This document shows, piece after piece, positions 34,477 to 42,862 of a stretch of DNA of 64,000 bases (the stretch's first letter is position 1; each line of letters starts with the position of its first letter). This DNA comes from Heliopora coerulea (taxonomy: Eukaryota > Cnidaria > Anthozoa > Scleralcyonacea > Helioporidae): contig JASJOG010000016.1 in assembly GCA_030142905.1 (NCBI GenBank), positions 616,001 to 680,000 of the forward strand. Reading direction: 5' to 3'. Position numbers and translations under genes: made by a program. The notes under the pieces are model-generated. The model searched no databases. It saw only the letters and a list, made by a program, of their open reading frames with translations, and had not been told where the DNA came from.

Positions 34477-35551
34477 GAGGATGTCTCCCCAAAGGTTTGA
34501 GAATCAGCTTACCTTGGTGGGTCCACTTATATCAAAGAAAAGCTGTCGCAGCAAACATCTCAAACAGCAAACATGGTGAAAGACATGCTGTAACATTGCG
34601 GTATTTAGCAACTGGTGATTCCCAACAAACCAAGTCATTTTGTTTCCGCATTGGTCGATCAACAGTAAATAACATAATTTGGGAAACATGTAAAGGAATT
34701 TCGTGTGCGTTAAAGAATGACTACCTAAAACCCCCTACAAGCAATGAGGAAAGGGAAGCCATTACGAATGACTTTTACAATGAATGGAACTTCCCTAATT
34801 GTCTTGGAGCTTTTTATGGTAAACATGTCCGTATTGAATGCCCCCAAAATGCTGGGTCTGCTTACTTCAACTTCAAGAACTTCCACAGCATGGTTTTGCT
34901 AGCTATCTGTGATGCAAAATATTCTTTTACTTTGGTTGACATCGATGGCTATGGACGAGACAGTGATGCTATCCAGTTTACCCAATCAGCAATTGGAAAA
35001 GGAATTCAAGATGGAAAATTAAACGTTCCTGGAGAAAATCTTGCAGATAATAACCTTCTTGGAGATGACATATCCTCATTAAAAACATGGCTCATGAAAC
35101 CTCTTCCAGGTAAAAACGTATCAAAAGAAATGAGGATCTATAATTATAGGCTGTCAAGGGCACGAACAACAACAGAGAACACATTTGGAATTTATGCAGC
35201 CAAATGGAGAATTTTTAGACATCTTATACGTGCACACCCAGAGACAGTAGAAAGAGTAATAAAGGCACAGTATGTCTTCACAACTAGTTGAGGTTGAAAG
35301 ATCATGCAAATTACATTCCATCTGGTTTTGTAGATTCAGTAGAGAGCAGAAGTAAAATACTACCAGGTGATTGGCCCAAATTAGTAGGGAATGACAATGG
35401 AACACTAGTAGATCTTCATCAGATTGCTGGCAACAGGCATGAATTTGATGCACATAAAGAGAGGATTTCAAGAAATACCTCACCAGTTCAGAAGGTACGT
35501 TACCAAGGAAAAGTGGACATGTACAAAGTGTCGGACAACAATCATAACTAG
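34477..35551 (+). pseudogene. Harbinger (HARBI1-like) transposase
   Basis: The open frame from 34,416 starts inside the piggyBac end; genuine homology begins after 34,476. Blocks: RHAVTLRYLATGDSQQTKSF, FRIGRSTVNNII, EWNFPNCLGAFYGKHVRIEC, FHSMVLLAICDAKYSFTLVD, GYGRDSDA, GENLADNNLLGDDI, YNYRLSRARTTTENTFGI, then after a frameshift near 35,285 the end (NYIPSGFVDS...GDW). This is a DDE_Tnp_4 nuclease. The first catalytic aspartate, normally in GAIDGKH, is tyrosine here; the second (GRDSD) and the glutamate (TTENTFG) remain. Part of the VLVGDD region and much of the N-terminus are missing, so it is inactive. The partner MADF protein lies convergently to the right. Confidence 0.85.
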
Positions 35552-35985
35552 TAAATGAAAAACATTTAATTGCAACAACAGTTAGAACAATTTCTATACA
35601 CTTGTTTTGTCTTACACATTGTTTTAAACATTGATTTAACATGTAGACTTGTACTAAGCAAGGAAATGTTTTGATAACAATTAACAAAATCAGATCTATT
35701 TTAATGAAATCTTTTAGAATAGTTACTGAGCCTTTATACAAGAATTTGAACTATAATAAATGTGAATATCTCAACAGTTACTGAAACTACAAGTGTTTTT
35801 GTGGTGGTTTTTTTTTAAATTAAAATGTCAATATTTCATGGACAGTGCTTGTACATTGAAAACCAACAAAACAATTTTCAAGTCACTTAAAATGTTGCTT
35901 ATAGAGTTTGCAGGTACCTTTCATCACACATTTGTCCTTGGATTTGCTGGTGTGCCTGATGAGTCCATAGGCCATCAGCATGGAA
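35552..35985. other. Spacer between convergent Harbinger genes
   Basis: AT-rich, no supported frame. A long minus-strand frame across 35,154-35,741 is the shadow of the transposase. Confidence 0.5.
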
Positions 35986-36554
35986 AAATTCGCAGTTATA
36001 AATAGTCTGCTGAATTTGGATTTTAGCTAGCTGCTTTACCTGTGGAGGAAGCCTTTGTAATTGTAGGATTAAACTTTTACAGAATAAAGCACCTCCATCA
36101 CTATCTCTGACATCTTCAAATCTTCCTCTTTTTTGCTGAGCCTGGTGACTCTCTAAAGCCTTTGATATACTTCTTTTAATAAGGGCTTGGTCCAGTTCTC
36201 TGCCCTGATTTCTGGTATTTTTTGCTCAAGGTCGGGGTTCAAATTTCGGTTTATTAATTCTGGAGGGATTATCTACCACTGGGGAAATCTCAGCCATAAT
36301 TTCTTCCTTCTATGATGTCTCCAGATCCTCGATGAGTGTTGTGGCATTGCTATCATCATCAATATATACGAAGGTACTATTTTCTGTAGTGGTAGTGGTG
36401 TGAGTAGGAAAAGGTTTCACAGGAATTTTAGACACAGTGTCTCTTTGTTCGATCCATTTAGCCACTCAAGGTTTACAAACTCGTCAGGGGCGCTAATGTA
36501 GTTTTGCACCTCAGCAACATAAATACAAGTAATGTAAGTAAATTATATATCATT

Positions 36555-37517
36555 CGATATAAGATTTACTCGACGTTTCGATGTCATCTTAACATCATTT
36601 TCAAGAGAGATTAAGATAATTTACAACACTTGAATTTAAATAGAATCCTGAAGAATATATTACAATAAAATTATATACTAAGTAAAATAAATGACTAAAA
36701 AAGTTTTGAATTAATCGAGTCTGACTGTCCATTTAAACTTGGTCAATATTGTTTTATTAGCAGCATCTCATAAATTAAACAATCAAATTTACTCATGCAT
36801 TTGCGAAGAACTAAAAATTGTTCACTAAGATTATCCACGCTTTGTCCATGTATTTCCTTCACATGCTTCCCCACAGCAGTCGTTTTGTGCTCTTCAATGC
36901 GTTGATATAGGTGCCGAGTCGTATACCCGACATAACTAGCATCACACTGGTCACATTTGTATTGGTAGACAACACATTGTTGAGACAATAGGAGTAGTTT
37001 CTTTTCACGTATTCTCAATTCCGTTTTGATTTTCTTGCTTACAAAGACGGGTCTTAATAACTTTCCCACTTTTATGGATAAGTCAGACAGCTGATTCCTC
37101 ACTATTCTCGCAGATTTCTGATCTTTAAACGGCAGAACGACGTTAATGTTACCACAATTATCAATCTTAGTTCGAGAGGTATTGTTTACACAATCAGAGA
37201 TGGTGACATGATATAGGGATTTCTCATTCACAAACTTTTTGATAATGGATTTAACGAGCGCTTCAGGATATTTGAGTTTTACAAACATAAGGAGAATTCT
37301 ATTACATTCTTCTTCAAAAAGTTGAAAGGACGATGAAAACCTCTTGGCACGATATAGCAATGTCAAAACTTTTTTAGTCATTTATTTTACTCAGTATATA
37401 ATTCTATTGTAATATATTCTTCAGGATTCTATTTAAGTTCAAGTATTGTAAGTTATCTTAATCTCTCTTGAAAATGATGTCAAGATGACATCGAAACGTC
37501 GAGTAAATCTTATATCG
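36555..37517 (-). mobile_element. Penelope-like element between 155-bp inverted arms
   Basis: Arms 36,555-36,709 and 37,363-37,517 are inverted copies with only scattered differences. The left arm is the natural 3' terminal region in coding orientation (it has the hairpin then ATCGAAACG). The right arm is the same sequence inverted and fused to the truncated ORF. Penelope elements are known to carry inverted as well as direct terminal copies. Confidence 0.8.
36743..37381 (-). CDS. Penelope-like protein, C-terminal 212 residues with GIY-YIG nuclease
   Basis: Uninterrupted frame. Residues about 1-140 are the reverse-transcriptase thumb and linker (CNRILLMFVKLKYPEALV; NVVLPFKDQKSARIVRNQL). Residues about 141-170 are VVYQYKCDQCDASYVGYTT then RHLYQRIEEH, a C..C pair with the GIY-YIG core (Y.VGYT, R, H). 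The apparent ATG and first six codons come from the inverted arm, so the start is fortuitous; full PLE proteins are about 600-800 residues and the palm is absent. Intact as far as it goes, suggesting a fairly young insertion. Confidence 0.75.
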   Translation of the reverse strand: MTKKVLTLLYRAKRFSSSFQLFEEECNRILLMFVKLKYPEALVKSIIKKFVNEKSLYHVTISDCVNNTSRTKIDNCGNINVVLPFKDQKSARIVRNQLSDLSIKVGKLLRPVFVSKKIKTELRIREKKLLLLSQQCVVYQYKCDQCDASYVGYTTRHLYQRIEEHKTTAVGKHVKEIHGQSVDNLSEQFLVLRKCMSKFDCLIYEMLLIKQY

Positions 37518-37659
37518 CTAACTTTTATCATTAAATGTTTTAAAAGAAGATTCTTTATTAAGACAGTTTATTACCTGGAAATTACAGTGATACCATGATA
37601 CTAACCATTCATTGGAAACATAATGCATTATAGCCTTGAAGAACATCGCTGTTAGTTAG

Positions 37660-37790
37660 CGCCATTTTTGAATTTTTCTTTGTACTTTTTTGAAAATGCG
37701 TATAAACCCAAAGGTTATATTAGGGTTAGCATTAGCGCTAGAGTTAGGGTTTATACATATTTTCGGGCTTTTAAAGAGCAAAGAAACAAT
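37660..37790. mobile_element. Foldback MITE with telomere-like core, second copy
   Basis: Arms near 37,665-37,710 and 37,745-37,790 are inverted (TTCTTTG...GTATAAACCC). The centre has TTAGGGTTAGC and GTTAGGG. Same family as 19,449-19,680. Confidence 0.6.
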
Positions 37791-38269
37791 GGAGAGGGAC
37801 TATACTTAAATTATAGATAAATCCATAAACTTCACGATCTTCAGCCCTCGGTTCACTGTTGACGCTCACGAACTCCAATGTTTCTACTTTTTTTGGCTAT
37901 AATGCCTTATATTTGAAGTATCACTGTAATCTCCAGGTAAGAAGCTGTCGATTGATATGTGATTTACCAATGTTACTTGTATTTATGTGGTTGAGGTGCG
38001 AAAATGCATTAGCGCCCTCGTCAGGTAGGTCATTGACATCCTTTCTTCCTATGCCAGAATGCGTTGTCTTGGCTCGCTTTAGATATCGACCGAATGAGCT
38101 TCTTATGGATTTGTATCTCCTGATGACTTCATCTGTTCTACTTCCAAACACAGAAGCAATTGTTTTCCATGCGTTATCTTTCTTCTGTCTGTCTTTAAAA
38201 TGTCTGTCTGGATACTTCTGGCATTAGAAACCAGTAAAGGTGCGAGGAGCTCTGGGTAAATTTAGTCGC

Positions 38270-38530
38270 ACATCATTTGTGAGGACGTTCACATTTCCTG
38301 GTTTTCGTGCGATGCCAATGTGTTGGGTTGCAGAAATAGAGCTCGAGATCATATCTGCAACCGCACCGTGAAATAGCTGCGAAGCTTAATTGGGTTGCAC
38401 GACAAGAAAAGACAATTGTTTCCATATAGTTGCGTACTTATCGTACAAATGTTGCACGACGATTACAACCATATGAGAGCGAGGTTTTACACTATCGACA
38501 TAACGATAGAAACTGAGTGCCTTTTGCTTT
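38270..38530. other. Right flank of the Harbinger element
   Basis: Should contain the 5' end of the MADF gene and the right Harbinger terminus. I see repeated GGTTGCA/TGCAACC motifs but cannot fix the end. Confidence 0.3.
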
Positions 38531-39620
38531 CACGTGACAGATTTATTCTCACAATTAGAACAACGAATGCTTGAATCAAGACCCTATATTAAGTGCTTGT
38601 TTGTAGTATGTCGTGTGATTTTCCACTTATACTTCACATTCAATTCGCCCTAAAGTAGAATTTTTCATTACTTGGCTGAACTGTCCGTCTTAAAAACAGA
38701 CCGTTCTCGCAGCAGGTTACGGGTCGGACAGCAACACTACGGACTGTTCATTACTGAAAACTTTTTTGACATTTTGTCATTAAAAGATTGAGGAATTCTA
38801 TGTTATCTCAAAATTGGTTACAAAAGTCTAGGAGGTACTGTTATAAAGATTTATACTATTCATCCAAAGATATAAAACTTTCATGAGAAAGATGAAACGA
38901 ATTGCGAAATCAACAAAGAAAACATGAACGAATTCTGCACTTTTACTGCATTACTGCAGACCACAAACCGTAAAATACAAAACAAAAAGCAAAATACGAC
39001 AATCAAACGTGGTAAAACTTTTGTGAAAAGAAGAATGAGCAGGAAGAAGTAAACAACGTAGTTTTTCCGCCGTTAAACCTGCTATATATTTCGAAGAAGT
39101 AAAAAAGGAAAATGGCGAAGCGTATAAACCCGCAACTCTAACGGCTTTTCAACAAAGTATTCACTGGCAACTCAAAAGGAATCAACGGCAAATTTGCTGA
39201 ATGAAGAGTTCAAACTGTCTCGATAAATTTTTAATTACAGATGAAAGCAGTTGCTGGTGGAATATCTTAGAGAAGATAATATTTGGTACAAGAGTTCTTT
39301 AAAGAATTGTCGGGAAGCTATTTTTGAAAGGTGCTCAAAACAATGGTCTCCAAGGAAGACTAACGAACCATTCTGATTGCAAAACTTGCATTTCTCGAGG
39401 CTTCTAGCTTTAGACACAACTGTGATTTATGAAGCACAGCTAAGTGCATGATTATCACAACAAGAAAAGTCTCGATTCATACAAATCAGCATCTATTCAA
39501 CATCAGCGAAGAATGTCGTAAACAATGAGTTGCTCAGCAAATGTCCAGCTAACAAGCGCCAGCTCGAGTTCCCTTATGCTTAATTTTTGTCGAAATTCAT
39601 CAGGAGGAACCAACTCAAAG
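38530..39620 (+). mobile_element. Crypton-like tyrosine recombinase element, copy A
   Basis: Begins with the family 5' region (TCAAGACCCTATATTAAGTG; CAGGTTACGGGTCGGACAGC) and carries coding remnants: NENMNEF-like codons near 38,925, an ENGEAYKP block near 39,120 and SRFIQISIYSTSAKNV-like codons near 39,475 (in another frame the SLDSYKSAS block with the catalytic tyrosine region). Many frameshifts. Confidence 0.55.
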
Positions 39621-40065
39621 CTTCGCCATAAATAGTGATAATCCAGAACCAGCCGACAACTTTAGCAAATAAACGAAGAAACAAACTCTGAACAATAATG
39701 TCGTCTTGATAACTCAAGACATGAGTTAAAATCAAGAGGATTACTAGAAATCCGTGTACGCAACAAACCCTCGCCCACCCTTCCAAAATATCACTCGAGA
39801 ATCCACGTAACATTGATAATTTTCCAACTTGTCCGAAAAACCTTCGTGACTATAACTGGAAGACGGAATGAAATAGTAACTAGAAATACGTGCATGCAAC
39901 AACCCGTCGCCCACCCTTCCAGTGTATCTCTCGAGAGTCCAAGTAACATTGATAATTTTTCAAAATTGTCAAAAAGACAAATCCTTCTTACTATAACTGG
40001 AAGAGGGTATGCAATATAAGAAAAAGACAACATTTGCACACGAATATTAACAACCCAAACTGGAA
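39620..40065 (+). repeat. 3' region of the Crypton-like repeat with duplicated sub-repeats
   Basis: Two tandem versions of a roughly 130-140-bp unit (about 39,748-39,880 and 39,881-40,018), each with a CTCGCCCACCCTTCCA or GTCGCCCACCCTTCCA core and an ACTATAACTGGAAGA end. A third version lies at 51,065-51,185. One arm of the palindromic repeat of 16,719-16,881 is at 39,690-39,745. Confidence 0.6.
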
Positions 40066-41802
40066 ATTGTTTTATATTTAAACTGTTCGTCGTCATATTT
40101 ACGTTTAAAAGTTTGACTCTATTTTATTATAACAAAACGTTTGGAGAGAATAACCTTTACCGGTTTTGTAAATAATGGGATCCTGACAATTGTACTGCTA
40201 AACAATGGATATTCGTATCAAGACCCTGTATTAGTTGCGATCTTGACGTATTTCGTGTCGTTTTTGGATGAAACTTTTTTCACTTTGAATGAAGACATTT
40301 TAGTTGATGGCAACACTTTCCGTCTTAAAAGCGGACCATTCTCATAGGTTACCGGTCGGATACCAGCATTACGGATAGCTCATGATTGAAAAAAAAATTT
40401 TTGGTATTTTTTGTATAAAAAATTGATAAATCCTACATTGTCTTAAAGTTAATTAAAAATTTCTAGTAGAAGTGCTATGATGAAGATTTATGCTAAGTAT
40501 TCCTCCAGAATCCGTTTCCAGCCGATAATTTAAGAAAATAAAGTCTGATGATGAATTTGTAATAAATTCGAAATATTACTATTGAACACTGTGTCCACTT
40601 GCTTTTCTCAAATTTTGAGTTCAAGATGGAACTGATACTCGGAGTATGTTTTCTACTTTATTCCTCCAGAGGTAAAAGACCTTGGTAACCAAGATGAAAC
40701 GAATTACGGAACCGATGAAATAAACAAAGAAAACATAAGAGTTTTGCATTTTTATTGCTGACCAAAAATCGGAAAATACAAAACATACAACAAAATACGA
40801 CAAGCAAACCTTCTGCAAGTTTTGTCGAAAGAAGGAGTAGAGGAAAGTAAAAGACGTACTTTTTCCCACTGTAAAACTTTCGTAAAACAGAAAAATGGCG
40901 TAGCATACGAACCTTCGACTTTTACGTATTTTCAACAAAGCGTTCATCGTCACGTCAACACAAAGAGTTCAACAGTGAATTTACAGAAAGAACACGGCTT
41001 TATACTTTCAAATTTTCTTGCGAGGTGTTAAAATCCTGATGAAAGCATTACTGGTCGAACAAGGTAAAGGTAATCATCCACAAGCCACCCGAGAAGTGAG
41101 AAAGACTGAAGCGGACGACATTTTCGCCAAAGGCTAGTATGATCGCCAAGCAGAAATAGCTTTTCAGCGTGTTTCAGCTACTCGATTCAGACGTACCTGC
41201 AATTGTGTAGCTCACGTAAGTGATTACTAGAACGTGAAAAGTCTCGATTCATACAAATCAACATCGATTCAACTACAGCGAAGAATATCGTTTACATTCA
41301 GTCGCTTAGCAAATGTTCCGGCGACGAGCGAGTTCCCGTAACGTCTTTGTTCATATTCATGAGAAAGAACCAAGTCAAAGCGTTGCTCTATAATGTGAAC
41401 AGTTGGCCAATGCATATTCCAAAGAGCTGAGTTTTAGAACTGTTCTTTCAAATCATAAATTGTCCACTAACTAAGATGTGCTGCAAAAGCGAAACCAGCC
41501 ACAAGCACCAAGAAAGCCATTTCGTTGGCCTGTCTTAAATCATTTACTGGCTTCAGTGTTCAAATGATGTAAACAACTTGCGAGAGATCCATACAAGGGA
41601 AGAAATAACGAGACCAAATCGATTTGCTTCGATATGGTACCTAAGTATGGTTTGTTCAACAACATACCAGTCCCCGAGCTTGCAAACGGCATTTTTGAGT
41701 GACCGGAATCCATTGACATATATATATATATCGCTCTATGGCCTCTTAGTTCATATTGAGCGCTCTACAGGATGAGTCATGCTGCTAGCGCATTTGTGCA
41801 CT

Positions 41803-41950
41803 CTCACTAGTCTCTAGTTAGAGCGCTCTGGCATGGCTTAGATGTACCACAAACGTGGAACATTTGAGTTGCCTATATAATGTAAGCTTCTCCATCCTGC
41901 TCGTCAGCACTGCAGTGATGAGGCCCAATAGGCCGAAACGGTTCCGTTTC
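41803..41950 (+). repeat. Hammerhead-bearing repeat, mutated copy
   Basis: About 90% identical to 60,004-60,156. It ends with the ribozyme-like segment but the C of the CTGATGA core is G (41,915) and the sequence after the cleavage position no longer pairs in stem I, so it should be inactive. Flanked on both sides by TA microsatellite. Confidence 0.75.
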
Positions 41951-42049
41951 TTTATATATATATATATATATATAAACATACGCAAAGCGAAAATTTTTCT
42001 ACCTAGTCACCACGCGTGTAACAGGACTCCACGCACGTCGAGATTAGTA

Positions 42050-42084
42050 CCCTCGCCCACCGCGCTTCGCGCGGTGGGCGAGGG
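42050..42084. repeat. GC-rich perfect hairpin
   Basis: Arms CCCTCGCCCACCGCGC and its exact complement around a 3-nt TTC loop, very unlike the AT-rich surroundings. A degenerate version is at 50,311-50,348 at the corresponding place in copy C. Confidence 0.85.
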
Positions 42085-42414
42085 GATAATAATAATAAAA
42101 ATAATAACCCCCCCCAAAAAAAAACAAAACAAAAAAGAACACGCACCATTCGCTCGCAAATTAGCAACCTATATAGCTTATATTTAAACTGCTTGTCGTC
42201 ATATTTATGATTAAAATTTCGATTAAGTTTTATTAAAACAAAACGTTTGGTAAGAATAACCTTAAATGGTTTAATGAATGGTAAGAGATCCGTGCTGACA
42301 ATTCTACAGTCGTTTTCCAGTCAAACTTTTCACTCATGCTGCTTTAAAGAAAGACTTTTCATTAGATGGCCAGATGGATTTCCGTCTTAAAATTGGAGCA
42401 TGTACAATATTTGT

Positions 42415-42610
42415 TTGAGGAAGTTGATCGTCCAGGTTAGTGTAGTCTTGAGAAAGACTGTTGGTTGAAGTGACTGACGTTTCGACAGCCTTAGCGGCGG
42501 TCATCTTCAGAGTCAAAAAGTTCCCGTAACAGTCTTTCTCAAGACTACACTAACCTGGACGATCAACTTCCTCAAACATGTTACGATTCTCCCAGGTTCA
42601 AACCATTTAC
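42415..42610 (-). mobile_element. PLE-derived foldback inserted in the BEL left LTR
   Basis: 196 bp flanked by TGTACAATATTTGT at 42,401-42,414 and 42,611-42,624, which is also the first 14 bp of the LTR: a target duplication. Inverted arms share GATCGTCCAGGTTAGTGTAG. The centre has the PLE hairpin motif on the minus strand (42,479-42,510). Confidence 0.8.
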
Positions 42611-42765
42611 TGTACAATATTTGTAAGATAGACTGCGGGCGCAAGCCCTGAACTGGTTCGGTGCGCCCCAGGCATAACTTCTTGTCATGGTCGAAGTTTT
42701 CGAAGGTTCTATTTACCTATTCAAATAAAGTAGATTCCATTCAAGAACTAACTCAATATTTTATA
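42611..42765 (+). repeat. BEL left LTR (main body)
   Basis: 155 bp matching 48,345-48,499 with about 3 differences. Contains AATAAAG near 42,724, a possible polyadenylation signal; the right LTR has AATAATT at that place. Confidence 0.9.
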
Positions 42766-42783
42766 TGGTGCCGACTCCCGGGA
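42766..42783 (+). promoter_or_regulatory. Primer-binding site
   Basis: TGGTGCCGACTCCCGGGA directly follows the LTR, as expected for the tRNA-primed start of minus-strand synthesis. I did not identify the tRNA. Confidence 0.7.
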
Positions 42784-42862
42784 ACGTGTAACAACGTCTT
42801 CTAGGTAAAAGAGGGTTTTTTTTTCTTTTCTGTAACGCTGTGAGTAACTGTTGAATGTAATC

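Larger units (their letters stand above)
36487..38024. mobile_element. DNA transposon, about 1.5 kb, GGGGCGCTAATG ends, 7-bp duplication
   Basis: Terminal inverted repeats of about 60 bp: GGGGCGCTAATGTAGTTTTG at the left and the complement of GGCGCTAATGCATTTTCGCA at the right, continuing through CATAAATACAAGTAA. CTCGTCA flanks both ends. It interrupts the MADF reading frame, and the flanks join in frame when it is removed. No transposase of its own is visible; the interior holds a PLE and a foldback. Superfamily uncertain; 7-8-bp duplications are common for hAT or Mutator-like elements. Confidence 0.7.
35990..38230 (-). pseudogene. Harbinger-associated MADF/BESS protein, split by insertion
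   Basis: Minus strand, 5' part 38,230-38,025: KYPDRHFKDRQKKDNAWKTI, VFGSRTDEVIRRYKSIR, FGRYLKRAKTTHSGIG, a MADF (Myb/SANT-like) DNA-binding domain. It is cut after DLPDE by the 36,487-38,024 element. The 3' part (36,486-35,990) resumes with FVNLEWL, the normal MADF continuation, then a Thr-rich linker and DSDGGALFCKSLILQL followed by LPPQVKQLAKIQIQQ, a BESS motif used for protein-protein contact. A frameshift near 36,465 and stops show decay. In active Harbingers a MADF/Myb protein helps the transposase enter the nucleus and find the ends. Confidence 0.75.
40070..42110 (+). mobile_element. Crypton-like tyrosine recombinase element, copy B
   Basis: 5' region with CAAAACGTTTGGAGAGAATA, CGGTCGGATACCAGCATTAC, coding remnants between 40,690 and 41,410, then a 3' region ending in a 16-bp-arm GC hairpin (42,050-42,084). 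The clearest coding piece is the frame 40,822-41,031 (KNGVAYEPSTFTYFQQSVHR). At about 41,245-41,310 codons equivalent to the tyrosine-region block are present. A TA repeat and the hammerhead-bearing repeat are inserted near 41,717-41,965. Confidence 0.6.

Noticed and set aside
35154..35741. 195-codon minus-strand frame
   Set aside because: It is antisense to the Harbinger transposase for part of its length and has no recognisable domain; a shadow frame.
37859..38227. 122-codon plus frame
   Set aside because: Antisense to the MADF domain coding sequence and crosses a transposon boundary.
42044..42084. Helitron 3' end (hairpin followed by CTAA on the minus strand)
   Set aside because: Similarity between copies continues past the supposed terminus, and no Rep/helicase or CTAG end is visible.
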